NCBI RefSeq assembly: GCF_000373925.1
Contig: NZ_KB892707.1
Coordinates: forward strand, 186,001 to 250,000
Direction of reading: 5' to 3'
Source of the DNA: Actinopolymorpha alba DSM 45243
Lineage (GTDB): Bacteria; Actinomycetota; Actinomycetes; Propionibacteriales; Actinopolymorphaceae
Length of the DNA stretch: 64,000 bases
The notes under the pieces were generated by a model. It did not search any database. It was not told the DNA's origin and was given only the letters and a program-made list of their open reading frames with translations. Both the position numbers and the translations under genes were made by a program. Below are positions 54,410-62,691 of this stretch, one piece after another; within the stretch, counting starts at the first letter, position 1; each line of letters starts with the position of its first letter.

Positions 54410-54600
54410 GTGGAGCCGCCGTCATGGCCAGGTGCTCCGGCTTGCCACGAGGTGCGCCTGGCGCGGGTGCTGCGCCGGGCACGTGGCCTACGGTTGCGGG
54501 TCAGCGCCGGATTTCGACCGGCTTCCCCTGAGCTGAGGGCATACGAGGCGTACGACCTCTCCATGACGTTCGTGCTGGACGGACATTCTCACGGCATTGG
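54410..54600 (-). promoter_or_regulatory. Cobalamin (B12) riboswitch of the ECF operon
   Basis: On the minus strand, 54530–54486 reads GGAAGCCGGT, then AAATCCGGC, GCTGACCCGCAACCGT: the conserved B12-riboswitch core, with GCCGG pairing to CCGGC. 54443–54426 reads AAGCCGGAGCACCTGGCC, a match with one inserted base to the B12 box. The region ends about 150 bases before the first gene, leaving room for an expression platform. B12 binding would repress the four-gene operon. Boundaries approximate. Confidence 0.87.
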
Positions 54601-54762
54601 CCGGAAGTCAAAGGGTCGTACGCCGAACGCCCTCGCCCGCGCGGGCTGGAACTGCCCCCGATGGGCCGCGGACCCATCGGGGAATGTCGGCTTATCGGCC
54701 GGGCTGGGTGGTTCGAGCCCATTCTGGTCGTGGCTGATGGAGCGAGGTGGCGGGGCAGGCTC

Positions 54763-54768
54763 TAAGCT
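54763..54768 (+). promoter_or_regulatory. Putative leaderless -10 of the 69-residue gene
   Basis: TAAGCT eight bases before ATG 54777. Confidence 0.4.
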
Positions 54769-54776
54769 CAACACCC

Positions 54777-54986
54777 ATGACGTGGACATGGCGGCTGGAA
54801 GATGCCGAGGGCAACCCTGTCGACGCCGGGGAGTTCGCTCGCAGTGAGTTCCCGTCCCAGAGCGACGCGGAGAGCTGGATCGGCGAGTGCTGGCGCGACC
54901 TGGTGGCGATCGGTGTCGATCAGGTGACGCTGCTGGAGGCCGGCCGAGAGGTCTACGGCCCGATGAGCCTCCACGCCGCCGAGTAG
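54777..54986 (+). CDS. Small conserved actinobacterial protein
   Basis: 69 residues: MTWTWRLEDAEG … FPSQSDAESWIGECWRDLVAIGVDQVTLLEAGREVYGPMSLHAAE. The pattern ESWIGE-W-L-GVDQVTLLE-REVYGPMSL is one I recognise from many actinomycetes as a conserved hypothetical. Probably a soluble alpha/beta protein; no function known. Leaderless in appearance. Confidence 0.8.
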   Translation: MTWTWRLEDAEGNPVDAGEFARSEFPSQSDAESWIGECWRDLVAIGVDQVTLLEAGREVYGPMSLHAAE

Positions 54987-55170
54987 CCGCAGGCTCTTCT
55001 CATCATCGAGGGTCGCTAGCCCGGTTGGTTTCCCCTGGGATCCGGCGGCGGTTGTTGTTGCGCGCTGCTCCGGCGACCTCTGTCCCTGATCCAGCCCGTT
55101 CGACAGGCGTCGTTATCCACAGCGCTGAGCGCGCAGGCTGGCACGCAGAGTCAGTGATCGCTTACGGTTT

Positions 55171-55192
55171 CCTGATCGAACTGTCGATCAGG
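55171..55192. repeat. Short hairpin before the YbaB-like gene
   Basis: CCTGATCGA, four bases, TCGATCAGG, 15 bases before GTG 55207. Could be an operator or a stem covering the ribosome site. Confidence 0.4.
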
Positions 55193-55206
55193 GACGGGGA
55201 TCAGCG

Positions 55207-55647
55207 GTGGCCATTCCTCATGACGGCGCAGATCTGCTCGAACGCCTGAGGACCATTCACGACCAGTTGGCCACGCGCCTGATCACACAGGAGGACCGCA
55301 GGCGGCTTCTGCGGGTGACTGTCAACGGTTTGGGCGGGTTCCGTTCTGTCGATCTGGACAAGGCATGGTCGAAGGGCATCCAGGCCCAGAACCTGGGCAG
55401 AGAGATCGCCACTGCCTATCGGTCTGCTCGTAAGCAGGCGTTCAGTCTCGCTGACGAGCTGTATACGGATGCCGACATCAGTGGGCTTGCCACGTGGGTT
55501 CTGTATGAGAGGGCGAACCTCCGTGCGCATCTGGATGCCGTTGTCGACGTCGTTCCGGGCGCACGGACCGTCATGAACAAGCTGGATTCGGAGACTGTAC
55601 GAGGCACGGCGGCCCGGGGCCGAGTCGCGTCGCGATCGATAAGTTAA
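55207..55647 (+). CDS. YbaB/EbfC-like small protein
   Basis: 146 residues. A segment VTVNGLGGFRSVDLDKA followed by a long helix (IATAYRSARKQAFSLADELY) recalls the YbaB/EbfC nucleoid-associated fold; the remainder is helical. The GTG start has a weak GGGGA upstream. In actinomycetes, YbaB-like genes are often found next to WXG100/ESX proteins, and a WXG-type protein follows two genes on. Identification is by pattern only. Confidence 0.6.
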   Translation: MAIPHDGADLLERLRTIHDQLATRLITQEDRRRLLRVTVNGLGGFRSVDLDKAWSKGIQAQNLGREIATAYRSARKQAFSLADELYTDADISGLATWVLYERANLRAHLDAVVDVVPGARTVMNKLDSETVRGTAARGRVASRSIS

Positions 55648-55694
55648 AGAACTCGTCCTCCGAGTTCTTCGAGATCGGCGGAGACCTTTCATCG

Positions 55695-55934
55695 ATGTCG
55701 TTTGACGTCGACACCTGGCCCATCTATCTCATCGAAGATGATTGGGGCTGGCTTGGCGACCAAGAAGGTCTCGACCGAGCCTATAACCGGATCCGCGAGC
55801 GGGTGCGGGGCCTTCTGCGCGACGGCGGCGTCGCTGTCTGCGAGGTTGGCAATGCGCTCGGAACGGTGGCGGTCAACTACGAACACGAGGAGCGGGAAGG
55901 TCGACTGAGGCTGGAGATGCTCGCCGATGACTGA
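55695..55934 (+). CDS. Small acidic protein, hypothetical
   Basis: 79 residues: MSFDVDTWPIYLIEDDWGWLGDQEGLDRAYNRIRERVRGLLRDGGVAVCEVGNALGTV. Acidic, probably soluble. GGAGACC precedes ATG 55695 and the stop overlaps the next start by eight bases, so it is translationally coupled to the WXG-type protein. Unknown; a chaperone or immunity-type partner is conceivable but unsupported. Confidence 0.7.
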   Translation: MSFDVDTWPIYLIEDDWGWLGDQEGLDRAYNRIRERVRGLLRDGGVAVCEVGNALGTVAVNYEHEEREGRLRLEMLADD

Positions 55935-56751
55935 TGCGCCCGAACTTCCAAGGAATCCTACGGATCAAGGCCGCTCAGACTCGAGACGATCTCCGACGCC
56001 GGATGAGCCTGGATTTCCGGGCTCACCCGGGCAACCGCCTCGACTTCCATACATGCCTTACGACAACGCGGATGCCGTCGCCATGCTTGACGCGCTCCTG
56101 CGCCTCATCGAGCCACTTGGTGGTCTCCTCCATGAAAAAAACATGAAAGACTTGGAAACATTGCGCAAGCTTGCCAATGCGCCCGGCAACGGTGCCAACC
56201 TCATTGCCGCCGCCGAGGCGTGGGAACAGCAAATTAGCACCGGTCCTTCTTTGACCGAGAAGTTGGGCGACTTCAAAAGGACGGTTAGCTCTGCGGCGGA
56301 AAGGGTGGGTAGTCATTGGAGTGGAGATTCCGCGAATTCGTTCGACCAATACGTTACGAAATCTCTACTGCCAGCCTTCGATGACGTCTCCGATCACTTC
56401 GCTGACGTCGCATCGATACTCAGATTGATGGGGAAATCGATAGATGCATTTTGGCAAACGATGGCGCTCGCATCTCTTGCTGCCACAGCAAGTTTGGGTG
56501 CCGAGATTATCGCCGCCAGGCGTGCGGGCCCGGTTGCGTTCGGGGCTGTGGTGGCGCTGATCGGGGTAATAGTGGTATCTCTCCTAAGTCTATTGGAGGC
56601 CGTCCTCGATGTCCTCTCGGACTGCGGCGACGCCTTGCGGCGCTTGGAGAATCTGCGTCCAGGAGGGTTCAAAGATGGACGGTGGCCGCGACCGCAGGGT
56701 GTTTTGAATAGCGAAGGTGCGATCGACCTTGATGAGTGGGCTCCGAGATAG
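55927..56751 (+). CDS. WXG100-like protein with C-terminal membrane helices
   Basis: 274 residues. Helical core (about 45–160) with VGSHWSGDSANSFDQYV, a W-x-G turn of the WXG100 type, followed by LLPAFDDVSDHFADVASILRLMGKSIDAFWQ. Two hydrophobic helices come after (LASLAATASLGAEIIAA and VAFGAVVALIGVIVVSLLSLLEAV). The N-terminal 45 residues are Pro-rich. WXG proteins are type VII secretion substrates or their toxin carriers; no EccC is nearby. The DNA here is AT-richer than the window average, with rarer codons, suggesting transfer. Confidence 0.7.
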   Translation: MTDAPELPRNPTDQGRSDSRRSPTPDEPGFPGSPGQPPRLPYMPYDNADAVAMLDALLRLIEPLGGLLHEKNMKDLETLRKLANAPGNGANLIAAAEAWEQQISTGPSLTEKLGDFKRTVSSAAERVGSHWSGDSANSFDQYVTKSLLPAFDDVSDHFADVASILRLMGKSIDAFWQTMALASLAATASLGAEIIAARRAGPVAFGAVVALIGVIVVSLLSLLEAVLDVLSDCGDALRRLENLRPGGFKDGRWPRPQGVLNSEGAIDLDEWAPR

Positions 56752-56770
56752 GTAGGCGGCGGTCGAATAA

Positions 56771-57268
56771 TTATGGTTCACCCATGGCGGACGCGAGCTT
56801 CTTCATGGTTCTTCCGTGTCCAGCAATGTTAAATATCGAGAGTACCGGAAAGATAATCATTGCGGCATGATAGGCAAAACTTCGCGTAGTATTGATCGCC
56901 GCTGGAAATGTAAGAATGGCCGTCGCCAGTGAGAGTGTGATCGTGATTATGAGGGCGGCCCCAAAGCGTATGGCGAGGGCTCTGCAAAGACGTGTATCCA
57001 GGGTTCCCGCTCGACCGGGCTGTACTGCAGGCACCATTAGTACGACGCCCATGAGCGTTATTGCGGGAAAGGTGAGCGCAAGTGCGTCCCAGCCGCTGAT
57101 GGGAGGGTTAGGTCTATAGGAGCTGACGGGGACCAGCGCACCGATCAGGACAGCCAGTCCGTAGAGCGGAATTAGGGCGAGGTCTGTCCAGACATCGCGT
57201 AGTGGCCTCCGTGTTTGAACGCCGTACGGCGTTCGGACGGTCTGATGCGGGAGTTCGGGCGCGACCAT
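56771..57268 (-). CDS. Small polytopic membrane protein, hypothetical
   Basis: About 165 residues with hydrophobic segments (LALIPLYGLAVLIGALVPV, ALALTFPAITLMGVVLMVPA, LAIRFGAALIITITLSLATAILTF, AAMIIFPVLSIFNIAG). Composition is unusually AT-rich, like the WXG gene convergent with it. ATG 57268 follows TAGGAT by seven bases. No family recognised. Confidence 0.65.
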   Translation of the reverse strand: MVAPELPHQTVRTPYGVQTRRPLRDVWTDLALIPLYGLAVLIGALVPVSSYRPNPPISGWDALALTFPAITLMGVVLMVPAVQPGRAGTLDTRLCRALAIRFGAALIITITLSLATAILTFPAAINTTRSFAYHAAMIIFPVLSIFNIAGHGRTMKKLASAMGEP

Positions 57269-57275
57269 GGGGCGT

Positions 57276-57281
57276 ATCCTA
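57276..57281 (-). promoter_or_regulatory. Putative leaderless -10 of the small membrane gene
   Basis: TAGGAT seven bases before ATG 57268. The gap from here to 57666 has no other gene I can support, only the long hairpin at 57520. Confidence 0.4.
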
Positions 57282-57519
57282 CGAGCGCGGCCCGCCGCCT
57301 CGAAATGCACCACTCCGGGCGGGAACTCGTCACTCTCAGATCGCGCGATTCAGCAGGGCCAGGACGCGTTCGTGCTTGGCCCGAGTGCTACGGCGTAGTG
57401 GCGTGCTTGGGCGATGCCGGTAGGCCGTGGCGAGGGATGTCGGGGCTTGAGGTGTCGGCATGGTGAGCCGGCCGGTTCGTCTCGAGGCCGGTGCTGCGTA
57501 CACCAGGTTTCTGGTCCAT

Positions 57520-57577
57520 CGAGAGGTCGCTAACTGTTGATTCGAAGGCGATCCGATCAACGGTTAGCGACCTCTCG
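57520..57577. repeat. Long hairpin upstream of the serine hydrolase stop
   Basis: Arms CGAGAGGTCGCTAAC…GTTGA and TCAAC…GTTAGCGACCTCTCG, about 25 pairs with one or two mismatches and an eight-base loop. It shares CGAGAGGTCGC-like sequence with the 46825 hairpin. It lies 90 bases after the serine hydrolase stop. Confidence 0.55.
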
Positions 57578-57666
57578 GCGAAGCGCCCTCGCGCTACCAC
57601 CGGCCCGTAAGGTGCCCGCGCGGCTGGAAGCTCCTGCCAATGACCAATTCCCTGCCACTCCGGGAT

Positions 57667-58815
57667 TCAGATGCTGGCCGCGTACGCCCAGAATTCTCGC
57701 ATCAGAGGCGTCGGCGTCGGTCCGGTCATTTCGAGTTGGCTGAGCAGAATGCTGACCGTTCCCGTCGACGGAATGACGTGCGCAGCGGTACCCGTACCAC
57801 CAACCCATCCGAACCGTCCGGGCGCATTCCAGGAATCGACAGCCTCCACGTCCACCGAGCCGCCAAAGCCCCAGCCCTGACCCTCGAGGAACAATCTGCT
57901 CGCCGCACGCTGTGCCGCCGTCAGGTGGTCGGTCATCATCTGCCGCACCGACGCGGCCGACAGCAACCTCCGGCCTCGGGCGTTCCCCTCGGCGAGCAGC
58001 ATCCGCGCGAACGCGTGATAGTCGTCGACAGTCGAGACAAGTCCACCAGCGCCGGAGGCGAAGGCCGGAAGGCTGCTCCACTGCCCGTCCGGTGCATCGA
58101 CGAGCTCGAGGCCACCAGCAGGCGCCATCCGGTAGTAGCTCGTGAACCGGCCGAGCTTGCCCGCTGGTACGTCGTACCCAGTGTCGACCATGTCGAGTGG
58201 CTCGAAGATCCGCTCAGCCAGGAACTCCGGCAGCGCCTGTCCTGACGCCCGCGCGATCAGCACACCCTGGATGTCGGAGGAAGTGTTGTACAACCATGCG
58301 TCGCCTGGCTGGTGCAGCAGCGGAATGCGGCCCAGCGCGGCCATCCACTCATCCGGCGGCGCCACCAGTTGCGGCTGAGGGGGCCCTTGCTTCAACTCGC
58401 TGAACAACAGCCCGACCACCGGCAGGGAGAAGTCGGACGGGAAGCCGTAGCCCGCGCGGAAGGTGAGCAGGTCGACCACGGTGATCGGTCGCGCGGCCGG
58501 GACCACGTCGTCGACCGGGCCTGCCGGCGTACGCACGACAGACGGCGACGCCAACTCCGGCAACCACTTCGCGACCGGGTCGTCGAGCGCGATCCGGCCG
58601 TCCTCGATCAGCATCATGACCGCCGCGGCGACGATCGGTTTGGTGATCGAGGCGATGCGGAAGATCGAGTCCCGAGCCATCGGCACGCTGCCCTGGGCGG
58701 AGGTGGTGCCGGCGGCCCGCACCTCCACGTGATCTCCGCGTGCGACGAGGGCCACCGCTCCTGGCGCCTGGCCGCTGTTGACGTGCGGCTGCAGGAGGTC
58801 GTTCAGGCCGGTCAT
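57667..58815 (-). CDS. Serine hydrolase, beta-lactamase class C family
   Basis: 382 residues without a signal peptide, so cytoplasmic, unlike true beta-lactamases. The SxxK nucleophile motif is SITK (about residue 55), the Tyr motif YNTS, and the C-terminal loop WVGGTGTAAHV in place of HxG/KTG. Esterase or D-aminoacylase activity is the usual finding for such proteins (for example EstB-like). ATG 58815 has GAAGGTGAG. Monocistronic. Confidence 0.92.
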   Translation of the reverse strand: MTGLNDLLQPHVNSGQAPGAVALVARGDHVEVRAAGTTSAQGSVPMARDSIFRIASITKPIVAAAVMMLIEDGRIALDDPVAKWLPELASPSVVRTPAGPVDDVVPAARPITVVDLLTFRAGYGFPSDFSLPVVGLLFSELKQGPPQPQLVAPPDEWMAALGRIPLLHQPGDAWLYNTSSDIQGVLIARASGQALPEFLAERIFEPLDMVDTGYDVPAGKLGRFTSYYRMAPAGGLELVDAPDGQWSSLPAFASGAGGLVSTVDDYHAFARMLLAEGNARGRRLLSAASVRQMMTDHLTAAQRAASRLFLEGQGWGFGGSVDVEAVDSWNAPGRFGWVGGTGTAAHVIPSTGTVSILLSQLEMTGPTPTPLMREFWAYAASI

Positions 58816-58896
58816 CCGCTCACCTTCTCAAGTCTGAGGTCGAAGGTAAGACCGCGAACGACACCGGGACTCATCGCCCCGATGGGTAACAGCCGC

Positions 58897-59481
58897 TCAG
58901 ATCGTCTGACCCGGCTTCACCTGAGGCTTCGGGAGGCGCAACCGCCGGATCTGCGTCGCCCGCATCACGCCGTACGACACCGCACCGCGGTGGCTCTCGT
59001 TGGGGAAGCGTTCCCGCAACTCCTTCTTGAGCCGGCGGGCGAGGAAGATCAGGTCGATCGGAACGATGACGATCGCGAGGATCCACATGAGGGTGCCGAC
59101 CGTGCGGATCAGCGGCACGTTGATCGTCATGGCGAAGAAGAGCACCAGGAAGTACGGCAGGAGGTACTCAGCCGGCGTACGCCTGGCGTCGATGAAGTCG
59201 CGCACGAACCGGCGGATCGGTCCTTTGTCGCGGGCCGGGAGATAGCGCTCGTCTCCGGTGGCCATCGCCTGCTGGACCTTCAGGCGTTCCGCACGGGACT
59301 TCTCCCGCTGTTGCCGGAGCGCTTCCTTGCGGTCACGCGGAGCTGACACCCTGGCCTTGCGTGCCTGCTCGGCGTCGCGGCGCTTGGGGGTCGGACGGCC
59401 CTTGCCTCCGCCCTTCGCCTCGGCGGTGGGCTCAGTGGACTCGGCCGCGGGGGGCTCGATCGTCGTACGGCGTCGGAACAC
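58897..59481 (-). CDS. DUF3043 membrane protein
   Basis: 194 residues. A long basic, charged N-terminus (1–98, AEQARKARVSAPRDRKEALRQQREKSRAERLK) is followed by two close transmembrane helices (about 104–126 and 128–150) and a positive C-terminal tail (RRLRLPKPQVKPGQTI). Length and layout are typical of DUF3043, an actinobacterial family near the pspA locus in other genomes. Function unknown. Confidence 0.9.
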   Translation of the reverse strand: MFRRRTTIEPPAAESTEPTAEAKGGGKGRPTPKRRDAEQARKARVSAPRDRKEALRQQREKSRAERLKVQQAMATGDERYLPARDKGPIRRFVRDFIDARRTPAEYLLPYFLVLFFAMTINVPLIRTVGTLMWILAIVIVPIDLIFLARRLKKELRERFPNESHRGAVSYGVMRATQIRRLRLPKPQVKPGQTI

Positions 59482-59809
59482 GCTCCAAAGAGTAACGGCT
59501 TGGCAAATGTGCGTACGACTCCCGCTGCCTGGTCCGCGTGGCTCGGGGTACTTTTCGTGGGGGATTGAGCGGACTGCCGAGGCGTGACGCAGCGGTGATG
59601 CTTGCGTTTTGCGCGGACACGGGGTCCCCTAGAAGCCGGGCGCCGGTCGCGCCCACCGCGTTCGTCTCCCTCTGGCAGGCCGGGGAGGCGGGGTCGCCCT
59701 TGCTAGCTCTCCGGAATAGGGTGATCGCATACACGCCGTCCGGTGCCGACCCCGGCACAGGAATCACTAAAGACGACCGGCCTGGAGATGAAGGGGGCGG
59801 CCGACCTCG
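59482..59809. other. Promoter gap of the pspA operon
   Basis: About 330 bases, no credible ORF. It must hold the promoters of DUF3043 (minus) and pspA (plus); I see GGAATAGGGT at about 59712 but no consensus I would name. No hairpin. Confidence 0.35.
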
Positions 59810-60631
59810 ATGGGTATTCTCAACCGCTTCGCGATGATTTTCCGCGCGAAGGCCAACAAGGCCTTGGACCGCGCCGAGGACCCGCGCGAGACCCTCGATT
59901 ACTCGTATCAGAAGCAGCTGGAGATGCTCCAGAAGGTTCGGCGCGGCGTCGCGGATGTGGCGACGAGCCGTAAGCGTCTCGAGCTGCAGATGAACCAACT
60001 GCAGCAACAGTCCGCCAAGCTCAAGGACCAAGCGCAGAAGGCGCTGTCCATGGGCCGTGAAGATCTTGCCCGCGAGGCTCTCACCCGCCGTTCTGGGGTC
60101 GAGCAGCAGGTCGCCGACCTCGGCACCCAGCACGCGACGCTCCAGGGCGAGGAGGAGAAGCTCACCCTCGCCGCTCAGCGTCTGCAGAGCAAGGTCGAGG
60201 CCTTCCGCACCAAGAAGGAGACCATCAAGGCGACCTACACCGCGGCAGAGGCCCAGACCCGCGTCGGTGAGGCGTTCTCCGGTATCTCCGAGGAGATGGG
60301 CGACGTCGGCCTTGCCATCCAGCGGGCTGAGGACAAGACCGCTGAGCTTCAGGCCCGGTCCGGTGCGATCGACGAGCTCCTGGCGTCTGGTGCGCTCGAC
60401 GACGTGACGGGCACCGGCAGGGACGACATCTCGCTGGAGCTGGAGCGGATGGCGTCGGGCAACGACGTCGAGAGTGAGCTGGCCGCGATGAAGGCCCAGC
60501 TCGCAGGTGGCAGCACGGAGGCACCCCGGCAGATCGAGGGCCAGAGTGCACCAAACCAGGCCGCTCCTCCCGCTCAGCCGTCGGCCCAGCCGACGCAGGA
60601 GCAGCCGCAGAGGCAAGGTGAGGGATCGTGA
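59810..60631 (+). CDS. pspA: Phage-shock protein A (PspA/IM30 family)
   Basis: 273 residues, almost wholly coiled coil (about 25–215), starting MGILNRFAMIFRAKANKALDRAEDPRETLDYSYQKQLEMLQ. This matches the PspA/Vipp1/ESCRT-III superfamily with its membrane-binding first helix. The C-terminal 45 residues are Pro/Gln-rich. It stabilises stressed membranes. Followed by pspAA (GTGA overlap), then htpX and pspAB, forming the actinobacterial Psp set. No convincing ribosome site at ATG 59810. Confidence 0.96.
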   Translation: MGILNRFAMIFRAKANKALDRAEDPRETLDYSYQKQLEMLQKVRRGVADVATSRKRLELQMNQLQQQSAKLKDQAQKALSMGREDLAREALTRRSGVEQQVADLGTQHATLQGEEEKLTLAAQRLQSKVEAFRTKKETIKATYTAAEAQTRVGEAFSGISEEMGDVGLAIQRAEDKTAELQARSGAIDELLASGALDDVTGTGRDDISLELERMASGNDVESELAAMKAQLAGGSTEAPRQIEGQSAPNQAAPPAQPSAQPTQEQPQRQGEGS

Positions 60632-60906
60632 TCGTCCGAATTCTCGGCGAAGGGCAGCTCAAGGTCGCCGACGAGCACCTTGACTCCCTCAACGAGCTTG
60701 ACGGGACCCTCGAGACCGCGGTCAATGCGGGCGACGAAGAGGCCTTCCGGGCGGCGCTGACGGCGCTGCTGTCGAAGGTCCGCGCGGTGGGGACGAAGCT
60801 CCCCGACGACTCGTTGGAACACTCCGACCTGTTCCTCCCTCCTGAGGACGCCACGGTCGAAGAGGTCAAGGAGTTGCTCGGCGAAGAGGGCCTTATCCCG
60901 GGATAA
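60628..60906 (+). CDS. pspAA: PspA-associated protein PspAA
   Basis: 92 residues: IVRILGEGQLKVADEHLDSLNELDGTLETAVNAGDEEAFRAALTALLSKVRAVG … EVKELLGEEGLIPG. Matches the small partner encoded after pspA in actinomycetes. Start GTG 60628 overlaps the pspA stop. Its exact role is unproven; it is thought to help PspA. Confidence 0.92.
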   Translation: MIVRILGEGQLKVADEHLDSLNELDGTLETAVNAGDEEAFRAALTALLSKVRAVGTKLPDDSLEHSDLFLPPEDATVEEVKELLGEEGLIPG

Positions 60907-61021
60907 CCACAGAAACCAGGGCACAGTGGGTGGCCAACTCATACGCCGTACGCGCGAGCGCCGGGAACATTTGGGCGCTCGCGCGTCGTCGTATGAAGTG
61001 ACTCATTAGGAGCGATGAAAG

Positions 61022-61921
61022 ATGGCTCGCACACGGTTCCTCCCCGACCGGGGTCTGACCTCCCGCATGGTCCTGGTCATGTTCCTTCTCGGCCTGCTGT
61101 ACGTCGGCGCGATGGCCGGGCTGATCGCCGCTGGCCTCAGCTGGGCCTGGGTGATCATCATTGCCGCCGGCTTCCTGGTGGTGCAGTGGTTCTTCTCCGA
61201 CAAGATCGCGTTGGCGGCGATGGGTGCCCGCGAGGTCTCGCCCGAAGAGGCACCAGAACTGCACGGCGTCATCGACCGGCTCTGCGCGATGGCCGACATG
61301 CCGAAGCCCCGGGTCGCTGTCGCTGACACCGATATGCCGAACGCGTTCGCGACCGGCCGTAACCCCAACAACGCCGTCGTCTGCGTGACCACCGGCATCC
61401 TGCGCCGGCTCGACCGGGCGGAGCTCGAAGGCGTCCTCGCGCATGAGCTGTCCCACGTGGCGCACCGCGATGTCGCGGTGATGACGATCGCGTCGTTCCT
61501 CGGCGTGCTCGCCGGGCTCATCGCGCGGTTCGGGATGTACTCCGGCATCGGCCGCAGCCGCGACAACAACGCCGCCGTGGTCTTCGCGGTGGTCTGGCTG
61601 GCCAGCATCGTGGTCTACGTGATCAGCTTCCTGCTGACCCGGGCGCTCTCGCGCTACCGCGAGTTCGCCGCAGACCGGGCCGGTGCCTACCTCACCGGTC
61701 AGCCGTCTGCGTTGGCGTCCGCCCTGACCAAGATCTCGGGTGACATCGCGCAGATCCCGACGCAGGACCTCCGGCGCGCCCAGCCCGCTCAGGCGTTCTT
61801 CTTCGCGCCGGCGGCGGCTGGCAAGTCGCTCGGCAACCTGCTTGCGACCCACCCGCCGACGGAGCAGCGGCTGGCCCGGCTGGCGCAGGTGAGCGCCGAG
61901 CTCGGTAAGCCGATGATCTGA
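61022..61921 (+). CDS. htpX: HtpX-type membrane zinc protease (M48)
   Basis: 299 residues. Two N-terminal transmembrane helices (about 15–35 and 40–60), the zinc motif HELSH (about residue 142) and the downstream Glu ligand region YREFAADRAGA; two further helices lie between. Membrane-embedded quality-control protease acting on misfolded membrane proteins. AGGAGCGATGAAAG precedes ATG. Placed between pspAA and pspAB, consistent with envelope stress. Confidence 0.95.
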   Translation: MARTRFLPDRGLTSRMVLVMFLLGLLYVGAMAGLIAAGLSWAWVIIIAAGFLVVQWFFSDKIALAAMGAREVSPEEAPELHGVIDRLCAMADMPKPRVAVADTDMPNAFATGRNPNNAVVCVTTGILRRLDRAELEGVLAHELSHVAHRDVAVMTIASFLGVLAGLIARFGMYSGIGRSRDNNAAVVFAVVWLASIVVYVISFLLTRALSRYREFAADRAGAYLTGQPSALASALTKISGDIAQIPTQDLRRAQPAQAFFFAPAAAGKSLGNLLATHPPTEQRLARLAQVSAELGKPMI

Positions 61922-62048
61922 CCGACCAGAGGCACGAGGTACGCCGGTGGCGCCCCGCACCCGCCCTGACCCCCAACGGGAGAAGGTGCGGGGCCGCGCC
62001 GTCGATGATGATCGTGTATTCCGCCCGCCACTCTGAGAGGCTGCCGGC

Positions 62049-62618
62049 ATGAAGTTCCTCGACGCACTGCTCGGGCGCAGCCAGCCGAAGAAGCCTGACC
62101 TCGACCAGCTGTTCGGACTCCCGCAGGCCGCACTCACCCTCGAGGCGGCCACTGCCTACCGGCCGACCGGGGTCGGCTCGGTGTGCTACCGCGCCGCCGA
62201 GGGTGGGGCGTTCGCGGCGACCCAGGCCGACATCCAGGAGTTGCTCGACGCCGACCAGGGACCCAAGGTCGAGCGCGTCCAGGACAGCTACGGCTTCACC
62301 TGGCTGGTGTGCCGTAAGGACCCGTCCGACATGTCAGGCCTCGTCACGGACCTGCACGCGGTCAACTCCTCGCTGGAGGCGGCTGGGTTCGGGCCTTCGC
62401 TGCTGTGCTCGCTGGTCGCGTTCCAGGACTCTGACGGGCAACGGCTGGCGCTGGTTTATCTCTACAAACGCGGCACGTTCTACCCGTTCGCGCCGCTGGC
62501 GGGTGAACGTCGCGACAACGGGGTCGAGCTGCAGACCCGCGGCCTGATCACCAACGACCTGCGGGTCGAGGATGACCTGTCCCGATGGTTCCCCGTGTGG
62601 GGTGCGCCCGGCCTCTAG
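62049..62618 (+). CDS. pspAB: PspA-associated protein PspAB
   Basis: 189 residues: MKFLDALLGRSQPKKPDLDQLFGLPQAALTLEA … VKFERVQDSYGFTWLV-like … GLVTDLHAVNSSLEAAGFGPSLLC … YLYKRGTFYPFAPL. Matches the actinobacterial PspAB family (I recognise the YGFTWLVCR and HAVNSSLEAAGFG blocks). Cytosolic. ATG 62049 is six bases after GAGGCT. Probably its own leaderless unit. Confidence 0.88.
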   Translation: MKFLDALLGRSQPKKPDLDQLFGLPQAALTLEAATAYRPTGVGSVCYRAAEGGAFAATQADIQELLDADQGPKVERVQDSYGFTWLVCRKDPSDMSGLVTDLHAVNSSLEAAGFGPSLLCSLVAFQDSDGQRLALVYLYKRGTFYPFAPLAGERRDNGVELQTRGLITNDLRVEDDLSRWFPVWGAPGL

Positions 62619-62691
62619 CGCGCTGGGTGCGCCTCGGGTGGCCGCTGCTCGCGGTGGGGAGGGAGCCAGGCGGCCCGGGTTCAGTGCGGTT

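Noticed and set aside
54283-54564. 93-codon minus-strand frame before the ECF operon
   Set aside because: It overlaps the cobalamin riboswitch; Arg/Pro-rich and no homologue expected.
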